Assembly: GCA_018398765.1 (NCBI GenBank)
Contig: JAHBMJ010000585.1
Span: 1-44,683, forward strand
DNA: 44,683 nucleotides
Source: Chromera velia
Taxonomy: Eukaryota > Sar > Chromeraceae
Reading direction: 5' to 3'
The notes below the pieces were generated by a model. The model did not search any database. It was not told the origin of the DNA and saw only the letters and a program-made list of their open reading frames with translations. This document shows, one piece after another, positions 1 through 14,937 of the stretch (positions within the stretch are counted from its first letter, which is position 1; each line of letters starts with the position of its first letter). The translations under genes were made by a program, and so were the position numbers.

Positions 1-4538
<4,538 letters not shown>

Positions 4539-5565
4539 AGAGGAGGGACCTCCACGAAAAACTTCATTTACTTGAAACCTGTTAGACCATATTTGTATGT
4601 CGATTGTCATCTAGATTGTCATTTACCAAATTGTCGTCGTTGACTAGCCTGGTCTGACGAGGTCGTTGAAAATCCTGGCTAGACGTCTACTGATTTAGTA
4701 ATAAAAATCATGAATCATAATATTCGTACCAACCTAGCTGTAAATCGATATCTGGCAGTGGACCGTGGCGCTAGCCGTGGTGATTCCCGGAACACGTAGC
4801 GGAACACAAATCTTATTATGTTCTAAATCTACTACGGGTAATAATTCAAAATGTGTGGGAAACTAGGTGGGAAGCTAGGTGAGACGGCACTTTTTCAAGT
4901 CTTTTTGCGGAATTACTAACTAATCAATTAATCAATCAATTTTAGTAATTAATAATTCTTCGTTTGCCAGTTCGTTCAAGTTAACAAATTTGATAAACGA
5001 GACAGAATGGTTTTGCCATATATAATAGTCACTGGCAGTCAGTGAGACATACTATTTTTATAACCAGAATTTTAGGTAGTTAAACCGTACTTTAGTAGTT
5101 TTAGGCTTTTCGCCACGGACAGAGCTTTAAATAGATGACTAGCTAGATTACGAGGCAGATTATGTAGCAGATTGATCCAGTTTTATATCCAGAATTATGG
5201 GAAGGCCCTAGGGCGGAACATATCAATCAATCAAAAAAAATCAATCAATCAATCAATTCTACTATTAAATAATACACAATTTTTTCTAGGGCTTAATTCT
5301 CAGTGTATTATATAAAATATAAACTTAATATATCAAGCCTAGTATCAAGCTGTGATTTCAAAAACTTGCTTTCCTTTTGGCTCCGAGTTTGGCCCTTCTT
5401 TTTATCTTTTTTTCTTGTTATTCTTTGAAATTATTTCTTTCGCCTCCTAGTTCGTCCCTGCGGTCTTGAATTTGTCTTCTGTGATGTCTCCGAGTCCCAA
5501 CCGTGCCGTCATACAGTGCAGACTGTACACTGTGCAGTCGGTCACTCTGTCTGGCGGTCTCGCTG
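4539..5565. other. AT-rich intergenic spacer between convergent genes
   Basis: The secernin and TFIIE-alpha-like genes converge on this 1-kb spacer. It is much richer in A+T than its flanks and holds (ATCA)n runs near 4920-4945 and 5221-5260. It has no open frame of interest. I see no clear terminal inverted repeats, so I do not call a transposon, although the sharp change in base composition would suit an old insertion. Polyadenylation signals of both genes should lie here. Confidence 0.6.
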
Positions 5566-7177
5566 TCAGTCAAGAGAGGCGGTGGGGTCCAAGCTGAGGA
5601 GCTCTTGGAATCTTGCCTCCAGCTCGGCCTTTTTCGCCTTGTAGGCGTTCTTCGCAGCCTGCACTCACAAAAACAAAAACCTTCAGCTGCATGCCTGCCA
5701 GTGACAGTGAGAAAGGAGCATTCCCCTTCTGTCTACACTCCGTCGACTGGGAAGGGAAACAAACATGTGGCCGTGAGTCCGTCATTCCGTCAGGCCCGAA
5801 GAACAATATGAAACTAGCAGCGGCAGTGAACATAACCCAAAAGTTTGCCGCAGTGCATCCTCACTCCAGTCACCGAATGGGAACCGAGAAAACGACGAAA
5901 CAGTAACAATTTCAGAACGGAGAAACCAAAACGAAAGAAACACATGAAGGCGACGGATACACGAAAGAATGTAAACAGAAAGAAAAGAACAGAAATGAAC
6001 TGAAGAGCAAAACAGACATGCAACCAGGCAGGACAATGACTGAAAGAGTGGACCAAAAGGATGAAGAGAGGAGGGAGTGAAAGGAAAAACGAAATGAAAA
6101 AAAAGGGGTGGGGGAAAGGCGGCACTTGAGAACGAAGCAAGGCACACACGAAATGAAAAGGAACAAGGAGAGAAAGCGAAAGAAAACAAAAAGCCGTGGT
6201 CGAAAAAAGAAAAAACAATCCCATGCCTGTGGGTCCCCCGAATCAGCCACGCAGCAGCCACTCATTCAACGTGAAAGACAGAAAGAAAGAAAGAGAGAAA
6301 GAAAGAAACACCGACGGACATCAAACTTCTCGAAGTGGTCTTCGGCAATTTCGTCCTCTCGTTCCTCTCTCAGAGCGTCTGCGAAGCAGGGAAGATAAAT
6401 GGAGGGAAGTGAGTGAGGGAGAAACGCCAAAAGGCGGGGGAAGCAAAGAAGGACGTGGGCAGAGAAAGGCGACAGGTCAAATACCAACGGGGGACGAAGG
6501 AGAGCCGCGGGAAACATAAACCCGTTGCGACTGCATCCCCGCCTCGCAGGAAGAAAGAAAGGTAGAAAGAAAGACCGGACGAAGACACAGAACTCGAGAA
6601 ACAGAGAGAAAAAAAGACAGAAAGAAATTCAGGCACAGATCCGTGCCGACCGCAAACAGGAAAAAAACTACAATCAGAAACACCACCGACGATGTAGCAC
6701 AAAAAGGGCATGAGGAAAGGCAGAAGGAAAAAAAGAAAACAACGAACAAACGAACGTACCTTCTAGAGAAACCAGCTCATCATCAAAATCGGGGAACAAA
6801 ACGCTCCCCATCGCGGTCAGCTCCCTCTTCAATTGTTCGACCTCTGCCCTCACTTCTGATGCCCTTGCCGCCCTCTTGTCGTCCTGTTTGGGGGCCGTGA
6901 GGAACCAATCGTCGTCGTTGCCCTCCATCAGCTCATCAGGTTCCTGCCCATGCTCCTGTGGGGCGGGCAGGTCAGCTGGGGGCTCCGACGACGCAGCAGC
7001 AGCGGCCGCAGCGGGCACGTCCTCCATCGCAGTTGCTGCTTGTTGCTGCTCTGCGGCTGGAGGCGGGGGGGCAGGCTTCACCTTCTTCGCGGCAGGCACT
7101 CCATCGGGTTCGGCCCTGAATGATCGATCGATTGCACGTTCGTTCATCGCACACAGTCACTCACGCACACACACACA

Positions 7178-7216
<39 letters not shown>

Positions 7217-9217
7217 ATGCACAGAGATAGAGAGAGAGGGCACGAGCGAGCGAGAGCGACAGAGGGATTGAGGAAGAACAACATGGACACTGCTATCTTT
7301 ACAGTTCTTTTATATCTTTCGACTTACAAATGGAGAGGTCTGAGCTATTCCATTCCTTTTCAGTGTAGTGCCAACGAATGCAGAGAGAGTGGGGGTTTCT
7401 TTCTCCCTTTCGTTGCTTCTCTTCTTTCCGCTTTCCCTCGGAAAACTAGAAAAGAAGTCAAGAGAACAGAAAAGGGAGGGAAGGCATGAACCGGCACGTC
7501 GATAGGATTCACTAAGGCGATCAGAGTGACCAGTTCCACAACTCAAAGTAAAGGGAGAAGAAGGGGAAACAGACCCTGAAAAAAGAGAGAACTAGAAGAA
7601 GAAAGCAGACGGGGCCGGACTTCACGAAAGGTATGGCGACTATGCGCTTCCAACACAAGTCAACACACGACAACCCGGAAAGAAAAGCGGAATGGGAGGG
7701 AGGCAATACAACGCACCACAAACTGTGTGAGAGAGACGCCTCATCCCTCGACAGACGTACCTGTTCATTGCACGCTGCTTCAGGACAGAGTCTGCGACCT
7801 TTACTTTGAAGCTGGGTAAGCCCGCCGGTTTCGCTGGTTTGGCCTTCGCTACGGGGACCGGGCCCTGTCCCTGTGCTTTCTGCTGTTGCGCTTGCTGCTG
7901 CTGCTGTTGTTTGGTGCCTGCGTCGTGTGGTGCCGGGAACGGTGGGGGCGGGGCCTTGAGTGCGGTGGAGGACGAAGAAGAAGAGGACACCCCACCCCAA
8001 GCAGGTTGGGACGGGTTTTGAGAGGAGGAAGAGCGGAAGGGACTTGGACCGCCCTCTCCGTCTCCCCCCACGGGCTGGTTTGTGCCCCTGAAGGCCTCGT
8101 GGAACATATGGAGGTTCTCTCCGCGCTTCTCGTGGCGCTTCCTCTGATGGGATACAAGATGAGTGAGTGAGTGAGTGAGTGAGTGAGTGAGATGGAGGCA
8201 ACGAAGGAGTAAGCAGAGACTTTTTTGATCCACTCCTTCAACTTTTGTAGCACGGATGTGTGGCGGTGCAGGTGTGTTGAAAGGTGGTGCGGTAAGGAGG
8301 AGGAAGTCGGCTTCCGGTGCGTTGAAAAAAGAAAGCATCGTGAAGCTTTTGATACTTTCAAAACCCTCCGCAGATACGCCAGCACCTCACGCTACGAAAG
8401 GAGAAGAAAGAAATGATCAACGGAAAACGAGGGGAGAGGGAGAGGGAGAGAGGAAGGAAGGAGAAGACGCGAGAGTGCATGACAGGAAGAAGAGTCAGGA
8501 AGTTTTTTCCTTTGCTTTCTTCCTTCTTCCCTCCCATCCAAATGCAGACTCCTTCCCCCCTCCCCCCCTCCCTCCCTGCCCTCAGTCGTACCTCTTCCGC
8601 CTGAGCCGCCTTCTGCTTTTCGAGCTCTCGCTCAGAAGATACCAGCACCACTACCGTCTCTTTCCCCTCGTATCCATGCCCTTGCTGAATAGTTGAGATC
8701 TCGTCGAGGGTCGACCTGTTAAATTTGTCCCTCTGTTCATTTTGCCACGCCTGCGGATTCGCCTGCCGATACGCCCTCCTCTTCTGGTAATCTTCTCGCG
8801 CCGTCTTCGTCTCATCAGGTGTCCCCCCAATGTTTCGAGTCGGACGCTGGCCAACCATGCCGAGGTTCTCTTGGCACAGACGCATCAATTCCCCCACACC
8901 GGCCTTGAAGGTCGCCCTCTCGTTCTCTGCCTCCTCCCGCTTCTCCTTGTGGTCCTGCAGCCACTCACCCAAGCACGCACTCACTCACTGACTCACTCAC
9001 GCAATCACTTTTCTTCTTTGCATCCCTTCCTTCGTTCTCTCTGTGTGCATTCCGTTGGTCGCCCCGAGTCCCTTGGTGCTGATCACAAGACTGACTGACA
9101 GACGGTCGAAAAAGCGGCAGAGGAGTTTTGTGAGACAGACTGAAGTTCGGATACATGGGAAGAAGCGCGTGCCCTCTTGCCTAGTGACGTGCACACGTTG
9201 ACACACCCTCTCTCTCT

Positions 9218-9254
<37 letters not shown>

Positions 9255-10861
9255 AGAGGGAGGGAAAGCAGGAGGAAAGGAGGGAGAGAGAGAGGAGAGG
9301 GGGAGACGGAGGCAGGAAGAGAAAAAGACCGAAGACAGAATGAGTTGGACAACTGGTACACATCGTCCTTTCCTGAGTTTACACGTCTTTCCTCACAGAG
9401 GAACATTGACGCTTCATCACAACGACAACCAACAGAACAAGAAGAGAAAAAAGAGTGAGTGCAAGCCACGTCATGCAGTGCACACACGACTTTGTTTCCC
9501 TTCACTCAGACTCACAGAGAGACTTGCGAGACGGACAGACTATGGAAGGGAAAGACCTCTGAAAGGGCTCAGTAGGATGAATTTGACAATCGCAGTTTTC
9601 AAAAGCAAATAGAATGTCAAGCAACTTACAGCGTTACTGAGAGGGCCCTGGCATTTTGGACATCGCGCGATGTTTTCCACCTCGTCAACTCTCACTTCAG
9701 CCATCTCGAACAACGTGAACTCCTTCCCGCACTTGGTGCACTTCTTCAGATCCGACTTCAGAACTCGGACCCTCCGATTCAACTCAGCTTCCATCGCCTT
9801 CAAACGGAAACAAATCGCCGTGATGGCATAGGGCTCCAGCCACCACCACTGATGACTAGCTGCCGCGGCCACTGCAGTGTGCATGTGCCTTTGCTTTGCC
9901 ACCATCGTGGCTGCCTCTCGTTTGTGCTCAGTGCGTGCGGAAAGTTTGCACTCAAGTAGGTTGACTGCACGAAGTCTCTCGATGGCACGACTGATGGTCT
10001 TATCAGCCAACCCCGTGCGGTCCTTCAAATCTGACTCCTGCAGGCAACTGTTGGCCTTGACAATCGCATCCACAACGATGATTTCGGGATCACCGAAAAA
10101 CAACCGCACAGCAAGTTGAACAATCTTGCTGAACACTCGGGGGTCATAGTCCACGACCTTCACGCTCTCTTTCACAGGAGGACGCGCACCAGCACCCCCA
10201 CCTCCTGCCGCCCCCCCATTGGCACCTGTGCCACCATTTGCAGTTGGGCCGGTGGCGCTCGCAGCCGCAGCCGCCCCATTCCCCCCATTCGCTTTCGGAG
10301 CTGAGGCTGAGGCTGCGGCAGCAGCACCTCCGTTGACCAGCAGTGCAGGCACTCCACCCCCAGTGCCGGAGCGTGGGACAGTGACGGGGGCACCCGCAGC
10401 GCCGGGAACAGCGCTGCGAGGGCCGAGGGTGGGCCCGCCCCTCATCATAGGGATGAGGGCAGGGGCCCCGGCGCCTCCTGCCTGTCCCGAGATTGACGAG
10501 GAAGGCATTGGGGACTTTCTGATGAACATCTCCTGCTGCTGCTCTGGGGCTGCATTCAAGAGAGATGGAGGGGGACAGGGAGGGAGGGAGGAGTGAGGGG
10601 GAAAACTCTCAGTCGATCAGAGACTGAAGAAATGAAAAGGCAGAGTGTTTCAGGAATCTGTAGCGACAAGGGGAGACAAGAGAGGGGATACGCGTGGATG
10701 CAGTGGGACGGATCGATGGACTCACGTATGATCATGGCCGTTCCGGGGCTTGGGGCAGGAGAGGCTCTCCTCAGCTGTACGTGTTTCTTCTCTGCTTCTT
10801 TTTGGGCTTCCTCTGCTGCCCGGATTTGGGCCTTCACGTTGTTTTGTTTGGGCCAGTTCAT
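5566..10861 (-). CDS. GTF2E1: TFIIE alpha subunit-like protein, 7 exons, 769 aa
   Basis: TFIIE alpha helps recruit and regulate TFIIH at RNA polymerase II promoters. Exons in order of transcription are 10861-10726, 10549-9630, 8954-8592, 8143-7761, 7115-6760, 6378-6320 and 5658-5566; every phase agrees and the total is 770 codons including TGA. Exon 1 gives an Ala/Glu/Lys-rich helix. Exon 2 starts with a Gly/Ala/Pro linker, then the winged helix at about residues 175-255 (YDPRVFSKIVQLAVRLFFGD; LADKTISRAIERL), then a C4 zinc ribbon at about 316-352 (CTKC ... CPKC). Exon 3 is charged and helical, matching the region after the ribbon in the family. Exon 4 is poly-Q and Pro/Ser-rich, exon 5 Ala/Pro-rich with acidic patches, and exons 6-7 Glu/Lys-rich. 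Human TFIIE alpha has 439 residues and begins with its winged helix, so both extensions are odd. Introns contain CA, TGAG and polypurine repeats. Confidence 0.85.
7151..7213. repeat. (CA)n microsatellite in TFIIE-alpha-like intron 4
   Basis: Nearly pure CA on the + strand, in the intron between exons 4 and 5 of the minus-strand gene, close to the exon 5 acceptor at 7116-7117. In the transcript it reads as GT repeats. Confidence 0.9.
8161..8191. repeat. (GAGT)n array next to the exon 4 acceptor
   Basis: About seven copies of GAGT/TGAG. On the minus strand they read (CTCA)n and lie 17 bases upstream of the exon 4 acceptor at 8144-8145, where a polypyrimidine tract is expected. A looser CACT/GACT array lies at 8978-9000, just upstream of the exon 3 acceptor. 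Confidence 0.9.
9219..9250. repeat. (CA)n microsatellite in TFIIE-alpha-like intron 2
   Basis: A CA run followed by purine-rich (GGGA/GAGA) sequence up to about 9330. It is intronic between exons 2 and 3 of the minus-strand gene. Nothing else was seen in this intron. Confidence 0.9.
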
Positions 10862-11715
10862 GGTTCGTCCCCTGATTTATTCCTGGGATAAGTCGATGGA
10901 CGGCCCTATCGTCTACGTTTAACTTACAAAACTTTCTTTGAACGTAAGACCGACAAAAAGTAGGAGAAGTTGTAAGGAAGGAGGAAGAAAATGGAGACTT
11001 GAGAATGGGGTTCACAGAATGGTAACCACACCGAACAAACGGAAAGACCCAACTGAGGAGAAAGTGCTGCACTTCTGCAAAAGCAGATTGCGTGCACTCT
11101 TCCCCGTAAAGGCTTCCTTCCTCTGTACTTCACTTCTTTCCAAGACCCGATAAAAGACAAGTGATTTTCTGTAGTTTAAAAGAGTATGTATGGAAACGAC
11201 GGTCTTCCTTGCCTTGAGAAACGACCAAAAAGCAAACACAAAACTTGTCGCGGTCCTTATACATAAGTGTAGTCTCTCCGGAGTTGTGAGGAAGTGGGCG
11301 CTTCTCTGAAAGAGTACGAGTGAGGAAGTGAGTGAGCTACTAAGGAATTGGACGCTGGACTGATTCGACGTCAACCGACCTGATTTCAGTGAGCAGGGGC
11401 GGCGCGGCTGGACCGCGTCCCCAGGCCGCGCGGTGCATTGGCCTTCGATCCGTCTCTGCCGTCTCTTGAACTCCACATTCTCAGACACAGCTTCAATGCC
11501 GTGACAGTAGAGTTTCAGGTCCGACTCGGTTCCTCTGACACCGGGCAACTCCGCAGAAACATAACGTGAACTAAAAATTCATGTTGATAAGTCAAAGAAT
11601 ACTGTGTGGTGTGTAGACAAGTAAGCTTCCGTCGTTTCTCTTTTCTTTTGTCCGACTGAGCAAAATTTTCTGTCCAAGGGAGTCATTTTGTCATCGATTT
11701 GATTCGCTCTCTCAG
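10862..11715. promoter_or_regulatory. Shared upstream region of divergent TFIIE-alpha-like and SURF1 genes
   Basis: The 854 bases separate two start codons on opposite strands, so both promoters and 5' UTRs should be here. I see no TATA box I would defend. The sequence right before the SURF1 ATG, CTCTCTCAG, looks like a splice acceptor, so part of the spacer may be a 5' UTR intron. A weaker AATCAG lies shortly before the TFIIE-alpha-like ATG. Confidence 0.5.
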
Positions 11716-12912
11716 ATGGTCCGACAGATCGGTCGGGCACTTCGCCTAGTAGCGGCAGGGCGTCCCCGCTTTGGGTCCACTCAGCGTGGGGCGCTCGGCA
11801 AAGGGGGTGTCTCTGAATTAGGAGCACTCAAGACGAGAATCATAGAACGGAATTCTCGTTTCGCGTCTGCCGTCTCCTCCACTTCCTCCTCTCCCATTAA
11901 TACCGAAAGCAAGGAAATTCGAAGATTTGAGCCTCAAGGAGTTCCCGGGCAGGTGTTGTACCCTGCCACCCCAGAAGACATCGAGATCCTACGAGACTCC
12001 GTACACAAATACCCCATTCCCATGGAGATGGAAGGTAGTACGGTGATCAGAATAGTCCGTCTCTCTGACCCCGTCACCAGTCCCGTTGGTCGCTCTGTGC
12101 GAAACCGAATTTACGGTACCCGCAAGGGCGAGAAGTACAAATTTCTCGTGTACGGTATCGTTGTGACACTTGCACTGATCGGTGCGGGTGTATGGCAGTT
12201 GAAGAGAATGAAGTGGAAGGCCGATTTGATCGAGATGCGACGAGAGCGACTGGCAATGCCCCGAGTGAAGGTCGATGGAACGCCTTTTCCCTGGACCGGG
12301 AAGATGGATGAGTGGGCGTACAGGACGGTGGAGTTGCATGGAGTGTACGATCTCGCACGGGAGATGAAAATCGGGCCCCGTCCGGGTTTGGTTTTCAACA
12401 ACCCGGGGTACAATATCGTTTGTCCGATGATTCTAGAGGATGGATCGAAGATCCTTGTGAATAGAGGACACATCTCATTCGATCAGGCAGATCCTGAGTA
12501 CCGCCATGAGGTGCCTGAGTGGTTGACTGTGCGGGCGGTGGTCGATCCAGGAGAGATTCCGTTTGTTGGGACTTCGTGGAAGAGATTCAAGAACCGGCCT
12601 GCAGACAAATTGTTCGTCTTCATTGAACCGAAAGATTTGAATGCACTCTCAGGTGCACGGAATTTTGAGGAGTGCGGGCAGGCTGTGTTGAATGCCTACG
12701 ATGTGATGTATGATGACGATAGAGGTGTGCCCCCAAAGAAGAGACGGAAGCGGCATTGGTGTTTTTCCATGAGGGGAAAGGATGAGTATTTCTGTTTCTG
12801 GGCAGATGAGCACGTACACTTCATGTATGCGTTGCAGTGGTTTGCAATGGCTGCGTTGACTGCCGGCATGACTGTATGGAAATTCATTGAAGTCTCGAGA
12901 TGGAAGTTCTGA
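11716..12912 (+). CDS. SURF1: SURF1/Shy1 family cytochrome c oxidase assembly protein, 398 aa
   Basis: SURF1 helps insert heme a into COX1 during complex IV assembly in the mitochondrial inner membrane. The single open frame has an Arg-rich, acid-poor N-terminus (MVRQIGRALRLVAAGRPRFG) that fits a mitochondrial presequence. A first membrane helix at about residues 140-160 runs into the family motif GVWQLKRMKWK. The intermembrane domain has AYRTVELHGVYD, NNPGYNIVCP and ILVNRGHISF. The second helix near the C-terminus begins with the conserved HFMYALQWFAMA. At 398 residues it is longer than human SURF1 (300); the extra length lies before helix 1 and in a charged insert at about 325-365. No intron interrupts it, unlike its neighbours. 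An acceptor-like CTCTCTCAG abuts the ATG, and the frame stays open a little upstream, so an additional 5' exon cannot be excluded. Confidence 0.93.
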   Translation: MVRQIGRALRLVAAGRPRFGSTQRGALGKGGVSELGALKTRIIERNSRFASAVSSTSSSPINTESKEIRRFEPQGVPGQVLYPATPEDIEILRDSVHKYPIPMEMEGSTVIRIVRLSDPVTSPVGRSVRNRIYGTRKGEKYKFLVYGIVVTLALIGAGVWQLKRMKWKADLIEMRRERLAMPRVKVDGTPFPWTGKMDEWAYRTVELHGVYDLAREMKIGPRPGLVFNNPGYNIVCPMILEDGSKILVNRGHISFDQADPEYRHEVPEWLTVRAVVDPGEIPFVGTSWKRFKNRPADKLFVFIEPKDLNALSGARNFEECGQAVLNAYDVMYDDDRGVPPKKRRKRHWCFSMRGKDEYFCFWADEHVHFMYALQWFAMAALTAGMTVWKFIEVSRWKF

Positions 12913-13008
12913 AAGAAGGAGCCTTCAAGGAGGCATTCCGCCGCATTCGTGATCGAAAGTTTCGAAACGGTGTCAGAAAGATTCACGGCAGTTGCACACC
13001 CTACAAAC

Positions 13009-13309
13009 CAGGTTAACTAGCAGGTTAAATTCCCCAATAATTTATTAAGTGGAACTTAATGCATGGAATTTACTAGAATTTGTCTATGGAATCCAGTGGA
13101 ATTTATAAGAAATTTTAACAGAATTTACCATGGAATATTATCCGAATATGTACTGAAGTAAATTCTATGCGGAGTTCAATTTTAAATTCTTCTAGGAAAG
13201 GGATCGGTAAGTAGCATAGGCAGGGCCCAGAGGAATTTAAAATCTTAAATTCCCGCAAGCTTTAATCGATTTTAATAGTAAATTGGGGAATTTACTCAAC
13301 TTTACCCTG
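13009..13309. mobile_element. MITE-like AT-rich unit with imperfect terminal inverted repeats
   Basis: The left end (13009-13047) and the reverse complement of the right end (13273-13309) share CAGGTTAA/CAGGGTAA, then TAAATTCCCCAAT and an ATTA-ending tail, with a few mismatches and small gaps. The interior is rich in GAATTTA/TAAATTC words. It has no coding capacity. The length of about 300 bp suits a non-autonomous DNA transposon, but I found no convincing target-site duplication and no related transposase in the window. Confidence 0.5.
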
Positions 13310-13825
13310 TAGGCTTCCACAGTACCATTAGGTACTATAAGTAAATTCGAGTAAAATGTCTTACGATTTATGTTCCAGGTACTAGGCCCTGCATTAGGCC
13401 CTGCAGTACTAAGCACTGTATATATATAAAAAAATAAAATATGAAAAATCAGAAATTTTGATGATTTTTTTTTTTTTTTGAATGACATAAATGAACGACT
13501 TAGGTTAAAGCTGGTGAGCCACCACTTAGGCTCTAGCCAACCCGGCATATCATGCAGATTGACTTTAATTTTTCATTTATCATGGTACTTTAGGGGATAA
13601 ACAACTGTTGTCCAAGTGTACGTCGAAAAAGTGTTGCAGGAGGTGTTGCGTTAAAAACAAGCATTGTTTCTTTAAAAAAGATTCGAAACTTTTTTTTTCT
13701 TTTTTTTTTGAGTGCAGGGCCTAGTGTTCCGCGCGCCGGCCCGCGCAGATTCTCTGCAGAATGCTGCTCCAGGACCTTGGCAGCAAGTTCAGAGGGAGGT
13801 TAGAAGAAGTTGATTGATTGATTGA
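13310..13825. other. AT-rich spacer with homopolymer runs
   Basis: It contains a short GGCCCTGCA duplication near 13384-13404, TATATATA, T-runs at 13465-13480 and 13691-13710, and a (GATT)n run at 13811-13829. The segment 13727-13800 is GC-rich and has a TCTCTGCAG acceptor-like site at 13752-13760, possibly the start of a small exon, but I cannot link it to a gene. Confidence 0.4.
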
Positions 13826-14390
13826 TTGATCGAGGCAGCGTTGTCGAAAGGTTTGAATGAGTATGTTGAGAAAGCAGCCCAGTCTCCCGCCCTACGGGCC
13901 AACCCGGCTGCCCGGGAACAACTCATGGAGTGGGCCCATACGGTCAGAACTGCCTGTCTGGAGAATGTGCAGACACAGAGGAGGAGAGAGTCCGTCCGAC
14001 AGCGAGTCCAGCAGACCCCTGACCCCTACAGCCGACGATGCCAGCGAAGAGACACTTTTTCTTTGACCCCGCAGACAAGTCAGAGCACAATTTGGGAGTA
14101 GTCTGTCGTCACTGGGTCAAAGCAGTCATCTCTCAGGAGCCCGCAGCAGCAGTAGGAACATACGCAGAAGAGGAGAGGAGCGTAGAGCAGATCATTCGGG
14201 AGTTGGCGAGATTTCTGGAAGAGAAAGGGTTCGAGGTGCACCCGGGTTTTCGATACCTCTATGGACTGCTAAAAGCACACAAAGATCCCCTGGCCCTCCG
14301 TTTTATTGCGGGGGTGTGCCGTCGTATTCAGGAAATGGTGCTGGACTTCCTGCAACGCAGACAAGCCACTGCAGGAGCCCCAAATCCAGC
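13826..14390 (+). pseudogene. Reverse-transcriptase-like remnant (possibly Penelope-like)
   Basis: Two adjacent open stretches give conceptual protein with two hallmarks of the RT N-terminal region in Penelope-like and related retroelements. One is a PADK motif followed by LGVV. About 80 residues on comes YLYGLLKAHKDPLALRFIAG, resembling the YGLPKxHK...RPIVSG motif. Upstream is an Ala/Glu/Arg-rich helical stretch. No palm catalytic motif (xxDD) follows; the sequence passes into Ala/Pro low complexity. I take it as a decayed piece of a retroelement. It could instead be an exon of an unrecognised host gene. The call rests on motif recall only. Confidence 0.35.
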
Positions 14391-14937
14391 TCCACACGCC
14401 CCCCAAGCAGCAAGAGCCTCTTCCACTGCCGTCTGTCCCTCAGTCGCTGCCACCTCTGCTGCTGCCCCACCTGCTGCCCCAACCGCTCCGGCTGCCCCTG
14501 CCACCGCATCCGCCTTCCCTGCTGCGTCCCCCCCTGCATCACATTTGGCTTACCCTCGCTTGCCAGCCTGTCCGTTTGCTCGAGGGACCCTTTTGGGAAT
14601 CCTCATGGCTCTTTTCTTGCCTTCCACATACCGAGAATTAAAAGCGAGGCTCTCATATCCCCCTTCCCCCCCGTTTTCCTTTGCCCCTCCTCCCTTTTCC
14701 TTCCCTGCAGAACCTCCCATTTAGAGAGGTAGAGAGAAAGATGACATAACAATGCGGGATGGAAGAAGGTTAGAGCATTGGGAAGAGATGGGGCCACCCC
14801 TTGAGTCTCCTCTAAAGTCAGTGCTTTTCATCGCTTCCTACTAAACAACGATCACCTGTGCCCCCGCTCCCCCGCTTCTGCTTCCCCGTCCTTTTCTTGC
14901 AGCTGACTCTCCCTCCACTTCCATCTGCTGTCCACCA
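14391..14937. other. Pyrimidine-rich low-complexity sequence, no supported gene
   Basis: The + strand is C/T-rich and translates to Pro/Ala/Ser repeats in all frames, a composition effect. It lies between the RT-like remnant and the 3' end of the kinase gene. I see no splice-linked exon and no clear repeat unit. Confidence 0.5.

Noticed and set aside
5782-6749. Several overlapping Phe/Ser-rich open frames on the minus strand and Lys/Arg-rich ones on the plus strand
   Set aside because: They come from purine-rich intron sequence of the TFIIE-alpha-like gene. Only the 59-base exon at 6320-6378 fits in phase.
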